From positions 78,508-142,507 of the forward strand of contig JAQTLX010000009.1 in assembly GCA_028714695.1 (NCBI GenBank): a stretch of DNA of 64,000 nt, in the 5' to 3' direction. Below are positions 17,131 through 25,710 of the stretch, one piece after another. The translations under genes were made by a program, and so were the position numbers. The DNA comes from Ignavibacteria bacterium. GTDB lineage: Bacteria; Bacteroidota; Ignavibacteria; Tepidaquicellales; Tepidaquicellaceae. The notes beneath the pieces were generated by a model. The model did not search any database, had not been told where the DNA came from, and was given only the letters and a program-made list of their open reading frames with translations. Within the stretch, counting starts at the first letter, position 1; the number at the start of each line of letters is the position of its first letter.

Positions 17131-17766
17131 ATGCACACATATTTTTTCGAAATTAAAACCGACTGCAGCCACTGCGGAAACCCATTGCTCGTTAATGCAT
17201 TTGCACGGGAAATAAGATGCGACAAATGCAATCAGGATAATATTATCGGTGCAAAACTTTGGAAAGTGATTGTCGTTGACAGCATAAACGAAGCGTCAAA
17301 TTATCAGGACGGACAGAAAAGAACAACTAAAATGTTTACAGGCGGTCTTGAATTCTCAATGAGTTACGGGAAAAGAAATGCACGATGCTCTAAATGCAGA
17401 ACCATGATTCCTGATAATGTTTTTGAATCATTCGAAGGCGGGGAGTATAAATGCGCTGAATGCGGCAACGCAATCAGCATAAGAAAGCCCGACGATTTTG
17501 TAAAACAGATTTTGCCTTCCGCGAAATTTATCGCGGGCGAAGATACCGGTCAGATTAAAACGGGAATTCAGGGAATACAAAAACCCGAAGAACATAAACC
17601 TGTGATTTTCACCTGCCCCGCATGCGCCGCTAACCTGAAAGTGGACGGAACAAAACGGATTATTGATTGCACTTATTGCGATGCAAGTATATATCTTCCC
17701 GATGATTTGTGGTTTGAACTGCATCCGGCAAAAACCGTTGAGACGTGGTATGTTATAAATAATTAA
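17131..17766 (+). CDS. Zinc-ribbon protein with three CxxC pairs, function unknown
   Basis: The ATG at 17131 follows an ideal RBS (AGGAG, 17121-17125); the frame also opens at a TTG 39 nt earlier, but that lacks an RBS. The 211-residue product has three zinc-ribbon-like modules: CSHC/CDKC near the N-terminus, CSKC/CAEC in the middle and CPAC/CTYC near the C-terminus. No enzyme domain, signal peptide or membrane segment is visible. It may bind nucleic acid or protein. It stands alone, convergent with the YhcH-like gene. Confidence 0.7.
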   Translation: MHTYFFEIKTDCSHCGNPLLVNAFAREIRCDKCNQDNIIGAKLWKVIVVDSINEASNYQDGQKRTTKMFTGGLEFSMSYGKRNARCSKCRTMIPDNVFESFEGGEYKCAECGNAISIRKPDDFVKQILPSAKFIAGEDTGQIKTGIQGIQKPEEHKPVIFTCPACAANLKVDGTKRIIDCTYCDASIYLPDDLWFELHPAKTVETWYVINN

Positions 17767-17785
17767 CGCCCCGCGCTTATTATAA

Positions 17786-18235
17786 CTATAACTTAACCTT
17801 TATCACGACTTTCTTCACATGCGCGGATTCAGAAACTTTTATTCCGGGCATGTGGAGATCGCCGGGATAAAATATTGCGAACATTTTTTCTTCAAGTTTA
17901 ATAAAAGATGGAGTGCCGCCGTAAAGCGCAAAGTCTTTTTCTTCATCGTACTCTTTTATAACGGCTTGTGAATTCAAAGGCGCATATCCGATAAGTTCGC
18001 TTCCCCGCACGGCATACTGCACGTCAATATATTTTCTGTGCGCTTCAAGATTGCAATTACTGCTGTCCTTCGTTTCATATACGCTTACAACCGCGAAAAT
18101 ATTTTCCCCGTCAATTTCATATTTTCCTTCTTCGGCATCGGCAATATTAGTCGTTTCAAGATATTTAAGCGCTTTTTCAATCCTGCCGCCGAGCGAATAA
18201 TATAATTTTGCGTTTTCGAGTTTATCTGTTATCAT
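17786..18235 (-). CDS. YhcH/YjgK/YiaL family protein
   Basis: A 149-residue cupin-like protein. The family signature is the run AHRKYIDVQYAVRG plus FYPGDLHMPGI, with conserved His and Glu/Asp that bind a metal. Members (YhcH, EbgC) are linked with sialic acid and beta-galactoside metabolism, possibly as sugar mutarotases or isomerases. No catabolic partner gene is adjacent here. Confidence 0.88.
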   Translation of the reverse strand: MITDKLENAKLYYSLGGRIEKALKYLETTNIADAEEGKYEIDGENIFAVVSVYETKDSSNCNLEAHRKYIDVQYAVRGSELIGYAPLNSQAVIKEYDEEKDFALYGGTPSFIKLEEKMFAIFYPGDLHMPGIKVSESAHVKKVVIKVKL

Positions 18236-18325
18236 TTTTGTTCTGCTTAATCAACAAAGATATTAAAATCATTTACAATAATTGCTGCCGCAATATTAAT
18301 TTATCGTTGTTTTTCCCGCGCGGGT

Positions 18326-18727
18326 TTATTCGTATTTGATTGTTACAATAGATGCAGCCAGTGTTGCTCCGTTGCAATCGTTTACGTAAACGCGGTATGT
18401 GCCTGCATCGTAAAAAGTTGCTTTCTTCCAGAACCACGTCCATTCGTTTGTTAGTCCTGTCTGCGAAATGCTTGTATAATAATTTTCGCTGCCTTCCTTT
18501 ATTTGGTAAATATCATAAGAAACCTCTTTGCAGTTTGTCGCTTTAGGCAGTTGAACCAGAAAATAAAAATAGCCTCCGGTGATAAACGGAATTTTGAAAG
18601 TACTGCTTGCACCGATAGCGGCGCCCGAATCGTCCACGCCTTCGCAGAAAGTCAATGTTTGCGAATTGGAAATGTTTACAATTAGAAGTAAAGCAAAAGC
18701 GGAAACTGACAGAGCAAGTTTTTTCAT
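18326..18727 (-). CDS. Secreted protein, paralogue of the gene at 19115
   Basis: A 133-residue protein with a clear signal peptide (about 1-22, ending NISNSQ). The mature part starts TLTFCEGVD and contains NEWTWFWKKATFYDAGTYRVYVNDCNG, three Cys in all, and a C-terminal strand VTIKYE. It is probably a small beta-sandwich. I do not recognise the family. The divergently transcribed gene at 19115 encodes a clear paralogue, so this is a head-to-head duplication. Confidence 0.75.
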   Translation of the reverse strand: MKKLALSVSAFALLLIVNISNSQTLTFCEGVDDSGAAIGASSTFKIPFITGGYFYFLVQLPKATNCKEVSYDIYQIKEGSENYYTSISQTGLTNEWTWFWKKATFYDAGTYRVYVNDCNGATLAASIVTIKYE

Positions 18728-19114
18728 GTCCGATTTTTTAAGGTTAATGAATAATTTCGGGAAATTTTAATTAATTAGCCGTAAGAATAATCAAATATTA
18801 TCGCAAAACAAACTCTGAATTTAGTGGTTACAAAAAACGAAACATTAATATTTTTATATTAATCTTTTTGCAATTGGTCGCTAAATAAATGTTCGTGCGG
18901 AAATATATTCTTACTCGTTATCGGTTGTTCTTGCGCAGTAAAAGCAAATGATTATGTCATATATATTTGTTCATAACATTTAAAGTTTGATAATCATTAA
19001 TGCAATAAATCTTGCAGCCTTTTAAAACCCAATCGTATCCACTATTTACATGTTTTATCCTATGTTTATATTTTATATCTTGCGTATACAATTTTTTAAA
19101 TTAAATATATTATT
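18728..19114. other. Shared divergent promoter region of the two secreted paralogues
   Basis: A 387-bp AT-rich gap between the head-to-head genes. No ORF, repeat or RNA structure stands out. It must contain both promoters. Confidence 0.5.
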
Positions 19115-19525
19115 ATGAAGAAAATTTACGCCCTCTCCGCGACATTTCTGTTTGTACTATTGTTTTCCGCTGTAACTTATTCCCAGACACTGACCTTCTG
19201 TGAGGGTGTGGATGAAAAAGGTAACGCGATAAAACCAAGTTCCACGTTTTATGTTTCACCCGAAGGAAGTTATTTCTATTTTCTTGTTAATTTGCCGGAA
19301 CCGGTCGGATGCAAAAATATTAATTATGACCTGTATCTGGTGAGCAGTCTTGGCGATGAAACATTTTTAAGAACAATCGAGCAGGACAGTATGGAACCTA
19401 CATGGACATGGTTCTGGAAAAAGGTAACGTTTTACTGGGACGGTAAATACAAAATCTATGCCGTTGACTGTAACGGAAGGAAACTTGCTTCCGCAAACGT
19501 GACGGTGAAGTATTACGAACAATAA
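19115..19525 (+). CDS. Secreted protein, paralogue of the gene at 18326
   Basis: A 136-residue protein with a signal peptide (about 1-23, ending TYSQ). The mature protein again begins TLTFCEGVD and shares SYFYFLVNLP, PTWTWFWKKVTFYWDGKYK and a terminal VTVKYY strand with its divergent partner. The Cys positions are conserved. There is no T9SS sorting tail, so it is probably periplasmic or surface-released. Function unknown. Confidence 0.75.
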   Translation: MKKIYALSATFLFVLLFSAVTYSQTLTFCEGVDEKGNAIKPSSTFYVSPEGSYFYFLVNLPEPVGCKNINYDLYLVSSLGDETFLRTIEQDSMEPTWTWFWKKVTFYWDGKYKIYAVDCNGRKLASANVTVKYYEQ

Positions 19526-19569
19526 ATACTCTTGAATTTATTTAATAGATAAGCGATTTAAATTGAAAC

Positions 19570-20247
19570 ATGGACAAGATACAATCTAAAGCAATAAACG
19601 GGTTTTTCAGGCTTATAATTATTTTGGGCTGTTTGCTGTTTATTCCTGCCCGTAATCTTTATTACTGGCAGGGCTGGCTGTATCTTGCCGTGTTTTCTTT
19701 CTCGGTATTGTTCATAACTCTTTATTTTCTTAAACACGATGTAAATCTTATAGAAAGACGGATGAATGCTGGACCAACCGCCGAAAAAGAAAAGAGCCAG
19801 ATAATAATTCAGACATTTGCAGGACTGTCCGTTATCGCACTGGTTGTTGTTTCCGCGCTTGATAATTATTATAATTGGACACACGTCTCCGTCTTATTAA
19901 CCGTTGTCGCGGAAATAATAATTGCACTCTGCTTTTACTTCATATTCCTCGTGTTCAGGGAAAACAGTTTCACGAATGCAATCATCACGGTTGAAGAAAA
20001 CCAGGAACTCATAACCACAGGTCCTTACTCGCTCGTCCGTCATCCGATGTATTCCGCCGCAATGCTTTTGTTTGTTTTCACGCCTCCCGCGCTCGGCTCG
20101 ATGACAGGAATTGTTTTCAGCATATTCATGATTATAATTCTTATATTAAGAATACTGAACGAAGAAAAATTTCTTAAAAAGAATTTTCCCGGCTACACCG
20201 ATTACCGCCTCAAAGTAAAATACAGGCTGATTCCAAATATCTGGTAA
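19570..20247 (+). CDS. Isoprenylcysteine methyltransferase-like membrane protein
   Basis: A 225-residue membrane protein with about five hydrophobic helices. The ICMT/PEMT signature is at the C-terminal end: LITTGPYSLVRHPMYSAA, then NEEKFLKKNFPGYTDYRLKVKYR. These integral enzymes methylate lipids or small thiols/carboxylates using SAM. A second, shorter family member lies at 24720. Substrate unknown. Confidence 0.85.
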   Translation: MDKIQSKAINGFFRLIIILGCLLFIPARNLYYWQGWLYLAVFSFSVLFITLYFLKHDVNLIERRMNAGPTAEKEKSQIIIQTFAGLSVIALVVVSALDNYYNWTHVSVLLTVVAEIIIALCFYFIFLVFRENSFTNAIITVEENQELITTGPYSLVRHPMYSAAMLLFVFTPPALGSMTGIVFSIFMIIILILRILNEEKFLKKNFPGYTDYRLKVKYRLIPNIW

Positions 20248-20312
20248 ATACCCGCCCGTTTGCTTAAACTCTATCGTTAATAACACTGTTGTATATATAA
20301 AAAGATATTACA

Positions 20313-21035
20313 ATGGATAAACAATTAGTACGGCTTCTGAAAAAAGAAGATGTCGCGGAAGGAACAATGATGTTCACTTTCGAAAAACCCGAAGGATTCG
20401 TGTTTAAAGCGGGACAGGCAATTGATATGACGCTTGTTAGTCCGGAAGGAACTGATGCCGAAGGAAATATTCGAACCTTTTCTCTCGTATCCGCTCCGTT
20501 TGAAGATTTTATAGCGGTCGCAACAAGGATGAGAGATACAGCATTTAAAAGAACACTTAAGAATATGGAACTGAATTCTGAAGTAGAAATTGAAAGTCCC
20601 TTCGGCTCTTTCACTTTGCATAACGATATTTCAAAACCTGCCGTTTTCCTTGTCGGCGGAATCGGCATTACTCCTTTTTTCAGCATAGTAAAAAATGCGT
20701 CTCACGAAAAACTACCTCATAAAATTTATTTATTTTATTCGAACCGCCGCCCTGAAGATTCAGCCTTTTTAAAGCAATTTGAAAATCTTGAAAAAATAAA
20801 TCCGAATTTTAAACTTATCTGCACAATGTCGGAAATGGAAAAATCGAAAATGCAGTGGTCGGGAGAAAAAGGATTTATTTCCAAAAACATGATTGAAAAA
20901 TATGTGCCCGACCTGAAATCTCCGATTTATTACAGCGCCGGTCCTCAGCAAATGGTCGCGGCAATGAGAAAAATATTATCTGAAATCGGCGTTGATGACG
21001 ACTTCATCAGAACCGAAGAGTTCTCAGGCTATTAA
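20313..21035 (+). CDS. Ferredoxin-NADP reductase-like FAD oxidoreductase
   Basis: A 240-residue FNR-type protein. The FAD-binding RTFSLVSAP is followed by the NAD(P)-binding GGIGITPFFSI and YYSAGPQQMV, and the C-terminus RTEEFSGY is typical. No iron-sulphur or haem domain is fused, so a separate electron-transfer partner is required. Cytosolic. It has no obvious operon partner. Confidence 0.88.
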   Translation: MDKQLVRLLKKEDVAEGTMMFTFEKPEGFVFKAGQAIDMTLVSPEGTDAEGNIRTFSLVSAPFEDFIAVATRMRDTAFKRTLKNMELNSEVEIESPFGSFTLHNDISKPAVFLVGGIGITPFFSIVKNASHEKLPHKIYLFYSNRRPEDSAFLKQFENLEKINPNFKLICTMSEMEKSKMQWSGEKGFISKNMIEKYVPDLKSPIYYSAGPQQMVAAMRKILSEIGVDDDFIRTEEFSGY

Positions 21036-21097
21036 TGCTATTATAAAAATGCTGATGATGTTCCTCAAAACAGGAATCCAACACTAAATATTTTTAA

Positions 21098-21140
21098 ACC
21101 CGCCTGGGCGGGCGGCATTCTTGGTAGAATTGTGCATCAC
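21098..21140. repeat. REP-like palindromic repeat
   Basis: ACCCGCCTGGGCGGGCGGCATT followed by CTTGGTAGAA. The GC-rich palindrome plus conserved 3' flank matches the elements at 10055-10440 and 26380-26515. Confidence 0.65.
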
Positions 21141-21217
21141 GGATACTCAATATATTATATAGTATAAAATCCTTATTATGAATATATTCACACCTTTAAA
21201 AAGAAATAAATTCAAAC

Positions 21218-21796
21218 ATGAGAATATGTGTTTATTGTGCTTCGAGCGCAAAAGTTGACAAAGTGTATTTCGATGCGGCGGAACGGCTTGCAAACGAATT
21301 TATAAAAGAAAATGTCGAGGTCGTTTACGGCGGCGGTGCAGTGGGACTAATGGGCATTATTGCCGATACAATAATAAAGCACGGCGGAAAAATCAAAGGC
21401 ATACTACCGAAATTTATGGTCGAAGTTGAATGGGCGCACAAAGGACTTTCCGACCTTGTGATGACCGATACCATGCACGAACGAAAAGCAAAATTCATGG
21501 AGGACGTTGACGCTCTCGTTGCACTCCCCGGCGGAAGCGGAACCCTCGAAGAACTGCTCGAAGCAATCACTCTGAAACGTCTCGGACAATTTGTTAAACC
21601 AATAGTGATACTCAACACAAAAGGATATTACGACCCGCTTCTGCAGATGTTCGATAAATGCGTTCGCGAAAATTTTATGAACAGCATACACCTCGAAATG
21701 TGGAAAGTCGTCAGCGAACCCGAAGAAGTTTTAGACGCAATCAAAAATTCAAAACCCTGGGATAAAGGCGCCATCAACTTCGCAGCGGTAACGTAA
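21218..21796 (+). CDS. LOG family protein (TIGR00730-like nucleotide phosphoribohydrolase)
   Basis: A 192-residue Rossmann-like protein with the LOG signature PGGSGTLEELLEA, preceded by MHERKAKFME; these residues form the active site. Proteins of this type cleave nucleoside 5'-monophosphates to a base and ribose 5-phosphate, including cytokinin activation. In non-plant-associated bacteria the role is probably nucleotide housekeeping. Single gene. Confidence 0.9.
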   Translation: MRICVYCASSAKVDKVYFDAAERLANEFIKENVEVVYGGGAVGLMGIIADTIIKHGGKIKGILPKFMVEVEWAHKGLSDLVMTDTMHERKAKFMEDVDALVALPGGSGTLEELLEAITLKRLGQFVKPIVILNTKGYYDPLLQMFDKCVRENFMNSIHLEMWKVVSEPEEVLDAIKNSKPWDKGAINFAAVT

Positions 21797-21812
21797 AAAG
21801 CGGAATCTAGAA

Positions 21813-21872
21813 TCTAGATTCTGCTCTTCTAGATTCTGCTCTTCTAGATTCTGCTCTTCTAAATTCTGCTCT
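21813..21872. repeat. Four tandem 15-bp repeats
   Basis: The unit TCTAGATTCTGCTCT occurs at 21813, 21828 and 21843; a fourth copy at 21858 has one change (TCTAAATTCTGCTCT). It lies 17 bp after the LOG stop. A simple microsatellite-like array, not CRISPR, since there are no spacers. Confidence 0.9.
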
Positions 21873-21952
21873 TATAAAATTGCTTTTTTAATCATTTTTC
21901 TTTAATATGCAAAAATCAAAGAATTAAAACGCTCCTTCTTCTTAAAGGGGAC

Positions 21953-22831
21953 ATGTGTCCAATTGTATTTTCAAAAACAAAAACAACATCTATGAGACCT
22001 GAAGGACAAAAAATAGTAATGTACATCGGCACTACTATCGGTATTTTAGGCGGATTGCTCGGAATGGCTGTTGCCATAGCCGCTTCGCCGCTATATGGCA
22101 GCCTCTTTTCGTTGTTCTTTATTGTTGTGTTTGGCTGGGTATTCGGAGGTTTATATCTGCGCGGAAGAAAACAAAAAAAATTGCTTGCAATGGGAACACG
22201 CGCGAACGGCAGAATTGTTGAAATGTATGATACCGGGGTTACGGTTAACAATCAGCCGCAAGTAGGATTAAAAATTGAAGTTACGCCTGTCTCGGGACCC
22301 CCGTTTACTTCAGAAATTAAACTCGTTATTTCGAGGCTGCAAACCGCATACTATCAGGTCGGCGTGAATTGTATCGTGCGGTATGACCCGAACGATAAGA
22401 AAACAGTTGCAATTGAAAGCCTCGGCGACTCGCTCGGCGGCAGTACTAACTCATCCCGGAAATTCGGTTCTTATGCGGGTGAATACAACGCTCCTCCCGC
22501 TCAGTCCAGTCCGTATTTTCCCGGCAAAACCCCTGCTCAGATCGAAGAAGAACTCGCAAAAATGGGTCAGGAAGAAACAAGAATCCGGCAAATCGGAACC
22601 GAATGCAAAGCCGTTATAAAAACATGCAACTGGACTAATATATACGCTAACGGTGACAACCCGCTTAATTTTTTCGAACTTGTTGTGATGCCCGATAATC
22701 AACCGGCATACGATGCTTCCTGCTTCGCCTTGATTTCAGCGGCTTCAGTTCAAAAATATCAGGCGGGAAAACAAATATGGGTGAAATATGATCCTGCCGA
22801 TAAAAATAAAATATCATTGAGTCATTCGTAA
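21953..22831 (+). CDS. Membrane protein with two DUF3592-like beta domains
   Basis: A 292-residue protein. Two hydrophobic helices (about residues 23-45 and 52-68) are followed by a beta domain (GTRANGRIVEMYDTG ... VRYDPNDKK) and, after a Pro/Ser linker and short helix, a second copy (GTECKAVIKTCNWTN ... VKYDPADKN). The duplicated V-K/R-Y-D-P motif shows internal repetition. ATG 21953 is preceded by AAAGGGG but only 2 nt away; ATG 21992 is the alternative start. Function unknown. Confidence 0.72.
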   Translation: MCPIVFSKTKTTSMRPEGQKIVMYIGTTIGILGGLLGMAVAIAASPLYGSLFSLFFIVVFGWVFGGLYLRGRKQKKLLAMGTRANGRIVEMYDTGVTVNNQPQVGLKIEVTPVSGPPFTSEIKLVISRLQTAYYQVGVNCIVRYDPNDKKTVAIESLGDSLGGSTNSSRKFGSYAGEYNAPPAQSSPYFPGKTPAQIEEELAKMGQEETRIRQIGTECKAVIKTCNWTNIYANGDNPLNFFELVVMPDNQPAYDASCFALISAASVQKYQAGKQIWVKYDPADKNKISLSHS

Positions 22832-22847
22832 AAATATCTTATTCATT

Positions 22848-23270
22848 ATGAAGTACGACAATAAAAAAATCGTTCGCCAATATATTGAGGAAGTATTGAA
22901 CACGGGCGATGCCGGCAGAACCCCGGAATTTGTTTCTTCCGAATACACGGAAGTATTTGATAATAAAAAATATCCCGTAGGAATAGAAGGTGCAAAGAAT
23001 CATATACTGGGAGTCAGAGAAACTTATCCCGATATTCATATGAAAATTGATTTTCAAATTGCGGAAGGAGACTGGGTCGCTACATCTTACTTGATGAGCG
23101 GAACGCATTCGGGTACATGGATGGGGATAAAACCTACAAATAAAAACATCGAAGTTACAGGCGTTAACCTTGACAGGCTGGTCGATGGAAAAATTGTTGA
23201 ACACGGAGGTGCGGCAAATCTTTTCACAGCCCTGCTGAATATAGGCGCAATAACACTTGTCAAAGAATAA
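22848..23270 (+). CDS. SnoaL-like (ester cyclase type) protein, NTF2 superfamily
   Basis: A 140-residue cone-fold protein: VRQYIEEVLNTGD, then RETYPDIHMKIDFQIAEGDWV, and SGTHSGTWMGIKPTNKNIEV. Such SnoaL-like proteins include polyketide cyclases, but most genomic members are orphan. The HhH gene begins 8 nt after its stop, so they are probably co-transcribed. Confidence 0.85.
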   Translation: MKYDNKKIVRQYIEEVLNTGDAGRTPEFVSSEYTEVFDNKKYPVGIEGAKNHILGVRETYPDIHMKIDFQIAEGDWVATSYLMSGTHSGTWMGIKPTNKNIEVTGVNLDRLVDGKIVEHGGAANLFTALLNIGAITLVKE

Positions 23271-23278
23271 AAAATAAT

Positions 23279-23560
23279 ATGCTGAAGGAAGAGTCAATAA
23301 AAGAATTGAAAATAATACCCGGAGTCGGCAAATCAATCGCCGAAGACCTCTGGAATATCGGCATCAAAAAAGTTTCCGACCTTGTCGACCGCAGTCCGGA
23401 AGAATTATACGATTTGTCAAACAAACATGCAGGCACCGTTCAGGACAGATGCCTGCTCTATGTCTTCCGCGGCGCAGTATATTTTGCCGAAACTCCGCCG
23501 GACGAACGAGAACCACATAAATTGAAATGGTGGAACTGGAAAGATAAAAAGAAACATTAG
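23279..23560 (+). CDS. Small helix-hairpin-helix protein (Cdd1-like)
   Basis: A 93-residue protein. ELKIIPGVGKSIAEDLWNIGIKKVSDL is a helix-hairpin-helix, followed by SPEELYDLSNKHAGTVQDRC and the aromatic KLKWWNWKD tail. This is the layout of the 'pathogenicity locus' Cdd1 family (PF11731). It may bind DNA non-specifically. Function is not established. Confidence 0.82.
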   Translation: MLKEESIKELKIIPGVGKSIAEDLWNIGIKKVSDLVDRSPEELYDLSNKHAGTVQDRCLLYVFRGAVYFAETPPDEREPHKLKWWNWKDKKKH

Positions 23561-23895
23561 GTTTCGTACCCTCCAGTTAGAATTAGTAGCAGCGGCAGCG
23601 GCAGTAGAAAAATATTTTTGTAGAATTTAATCTCGATGTTAAATATTCCCAATTTTGAATTTTAAAATGCAACTTTACATTTTAAATTTCAATTTTAAAT
23701 TCTTGTGACTACGCTCCTGCGTAGTCTCGCAATTTCTTCTTTCTACGTTTTATTTAAACTTATAATTCCCCGATATTCATGGCTCACAATTTTAAATTTT
23801 AAAATGTAATTTTGCACTTTCAACTTTGAATTTTAAAGTCAATATAAATCTCTCCCCGAAATAATTATATTTGTAGAAGTTAAACAGGAGGAAAT
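23561..23895. repeat. Repeat-rich gap with AT-rich inverted repeats
   Basis: Several short inverted repeats of the type TTTAAAATG...CATTTTAAA occur between about 23650 and 23840. GTGACTACGCTCCTGCG near 23705 recurs near 25409. TATATTTG at 23866-23873 resembles the Bacteroidota -7 element (TAnnTTTG) and may belong to the promoter of the next gene, whose RBS (AGGAGG) is at 23887. No ORF seen. Confidence 0.55.
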
Positions 23896-24297
23896 ATGGA
23901 CCCCGTCCGTAGAAAAGTTATTTTGTTCTATCTTCTTTTACTGTTGTTCCACGCCGCGCATATACTCGAAGAAGTCTGGGCTAAATTCTGGCCTGTCGGC
24001 AGATATTATTCCATGGAAACATTCATACTGCTCAACTGGATTTTGTTTGCCCTGCCGATTGCATGTTTTTACTTTTATCTGCTCGATAAAAAATGGGCTT
24101 ACTATACGGGCTTAATCTATGCCTTCATTATGATATTGAACGGTCTCGGGCACAACATTGCTACAATCGTAACCGGAAAATATTTCGGCGGATTCGCAGG
24201 CGGCTTTTCCGGTATAGGACTGATACTCTCAGGCATCCCGCTGTTTTGTTATCTGCGAAAAGAAAAAATCGAAACCATAAAACAAAAAACAAACTAA
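23896..24297 (+). CDS. HXXEE-domain membrane protein
   Basis: A 133-residue protein with four hydrophobic helices. The N-terminal helix carries HAAHILEE, the motif naming the HXXEE family (PF13787), and the third helix has NGLGHN. The conserved His/Glu residues in the membrane suggest metal binding or catalysis, but the family has no known function. Strong RBS. The stop is one base before the next gene's ATG, so the two are coupled. Confidence 0.8.
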   Translation: MDPVRRKVILFYLLLLLFHAAHILEEVWAKFWPVGRYYSMETFILLNWILFALPIACFYFYLLDKKWAYYTGLIYAFIMILNGLGHNIATIVTGKYFGGFAGGFSGIGLILSGIPLFCYLRKEKIETIKQKTN

Positions 24298-24298
24298 A

Positions 24299-24679
24299 AT
24301 GGACAAACTACTGCTTCTTAAAATATGCGGAATCTACAATCTCGCATTCGCGGTATTCCACATTATGTTCTGGAAAATTTTCAACTGGAAAGACGACCTT
24401 GCGAAATTACGAGCCGGCAACCGCGCCGTTATGCAGATACTTAACATTCGCCTGATTTATGTTTTCCTGCTTATGGCATTCGTGTATCTGTTCTATTCTT
24501 CTCAGTTGGCGGAAACACCGTTAGGTTTTGTTCTCCTCATCGGCTTTCTCGGATTCTGGGTCGGCCGCACAATAGAGCAGTTCATATTCCTGAGAATAAA
24601 ATCAACCATGGTCACAGTTCTTTCCGTTGTATTTTTAATCGGTGTCATGCTTCACCTGTTGCCGCTGATTGTTAAATGA
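24299..24679 (+). CDS. Hypothetical four-helix membrane protein
   Basis: A 126-residue integral membrane protein. Conserved-looking features are FHIMFWKIFNW after helix 1 and GFWVGRTIEQ in the third helix, plus a His near the end of helix 4. I do not recognise a named family. It is coupled to the HXXEE gene and followed 40 nt later by an ICMT-like methyltransferase, so the three may form a membrane-protein operon. Confidence 0.68.
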   Translation: MDKLLLLKICGIYNLAFAVFHIMFWKIFNWKDDLAKLRAGNRAVMQILNIRLIYVFLLMAFVYLFYSSQLAETPLGFVLLIGFLGFWVGRTIEQFIFLRIKSTMVTVLSVVFLIGVMLHLLPLIVK

Positions 24680-24719
24680 CAAAAGTAAAACTATCCCCCA
24701 TAAATTTAGTAATTGATTC

Positions 24720-25241
24720 ATGGAAAACAAAAAATATATTATTTTTGCAGGCGTGTGCGTATTGACACACGTCGTCCGCACCGTTTACGAAATATTAAAA
24801 TATAAAAAGAAAATCAGACCGGGTAAATTGAGTTTCGCGATTATATTTGCGGACATGGCATTGTTGTGGCTTTCTTGGTTTGCTTTGTGCGGACTCGATA
24901 CATTCAAAATTAATCTTTCTGTTATCATAATGTATGCCGGTATGTTATTGGCGGCAATCGGCTTTGGTATTTTTCTCACGGCATTGTTTACAATCAAAGC
25001 GTTTGAAACACATGAAGGCGATTTGATGACGAAAGGAATTTATTCGAAACTAAGACATCCCATGTATCTCGGATTTGTTTTCTGGCTTATCGGCTTTCCC
25101 GTTTATTGCGGCGCGGGTCTATCAATGATACTTGCCGTAATATTTGTTGCAAATGTTTTGCTCTGGAGATACCTCGAAGAAAAGGAATTAATCGAAAGAT
25201 ATCTGGATTATGCGGCTTATAAAAAAACAACCTGGTTCTGA
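24720..25241 (+). CDS. ICMT/PEMT-type membrane methyltransferase
   Basis: A 173-residue integral protein. The C-terminal signature reads MTKGIYSKLRHPMYLGFV, then YLEEKELIERYLDYAAYKK, the SAM-binding region of the isoprenylcysteine methyltransferase superfamily. It is shorter than the homologue at 19570. Last gene of the three-gene membrane cluster. Confidence 0.85.
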   Translation: MENKKYIIFAGVCVLTHVVRTVYEILKYKKKIRPGKLSFAIIFADMALLWLSWFALCGLDTFKINLSVIIMYAGMLLAAIGFGIFLTALFTIKAFETHEGDLMTKGIYSKLRHPMYLGFVFWLIGFPVYCGAGLSMILAVIFVANVLLWRYLEEKELIERYLDYAAYKKTTWF

Positions 25242-25245
25242 ATAC

Positions 25246-25297
25246 AATTTAAAATTAAAAATGTCCGCCGCGGCGGATGCATTTTAAATTTTGAATT
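25246..25297. repeat. Long imperfect hairpin with a perfect GC core
   Basis: A central 14-bp palindrome TCCGCCGCGGCGGA is flanked by AT-rich arms (AATTTAAAATTAAAAATG and TGCATTTTAAATTTTGAATT) that pair imperfectly. It begins 5 bases after the methyltransferase stop. It may act as a terminator or mRNA 3'-end stabiliser, or be a mobile REP-like element. Confidence 0.65.
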
Positions 25298-25310
25298 AAT
25301 AGAGTCCCGT

Positions 25311-25362
25311 ACCTGTCTGCAACACCTGTCTGCAACACCTGTCTGCAACACCTGTCTGCAAC
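25311..25362. repeat. Four tandem 13-bp repeats
   Basis: The unit ACCTGTCTGCAAC is repeated four times without change, followed by AAACAGGCAG, partly the reverse complement of the unit. CACCTGTCTGC-like sequence therefore could fold back on the flank. No spacers are present. Confidence 0.9.
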
Positions 25363-25710
25363 AAACAGGCAGAGGCAGAGGGACGTCATTATAATTTTAT
25401 TTTCCCTTGTGACTACGCTCCTGCGCTCACACCCCGGTAAATTATTTCGCTCTTTATAGTAACCACATTCTTTAGAATGGGGTAGACCGAAATCCCCTGA
25501 TAGGGACTTTAGTCCGCATCCTTATCTCTATAAGCGGAAATAACTTGTTTGCAGAATAACGCTTATATTTATAATCTTTTAAATCACGATTCCCAATTTT
25601 CAATTTCAAATTATCAACCCTCAAATTCCATTTTCCCGTAATTCACTCCTTTGCTTACAACTATTTTATTTTATCGGTGTTTAATTATATTAATTAAGTA
25701 CTATAATAAT
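25363..25710. other. Repeat-rich gap before the DUF1003 gene
   Basis: Holds a second copy of GTGACTACGCTCCTGCG, a GGGACTTTAGTCC palindrome near 25503 and AGTAACCACATTCTTTAGAATGG, similar to sequence at 10430. An open frame with TTG at 25651 runs into the DUF1003 gene but looks like leader sequence, not protein. No other ORF. Confidence 0.5.

Noticed and set aside
21813-25362. Tandem repeats considered as CRISPR
   Set aside because: The 13- and 15-bp units are directly adjacent, with no unique spacers and no cas genes.
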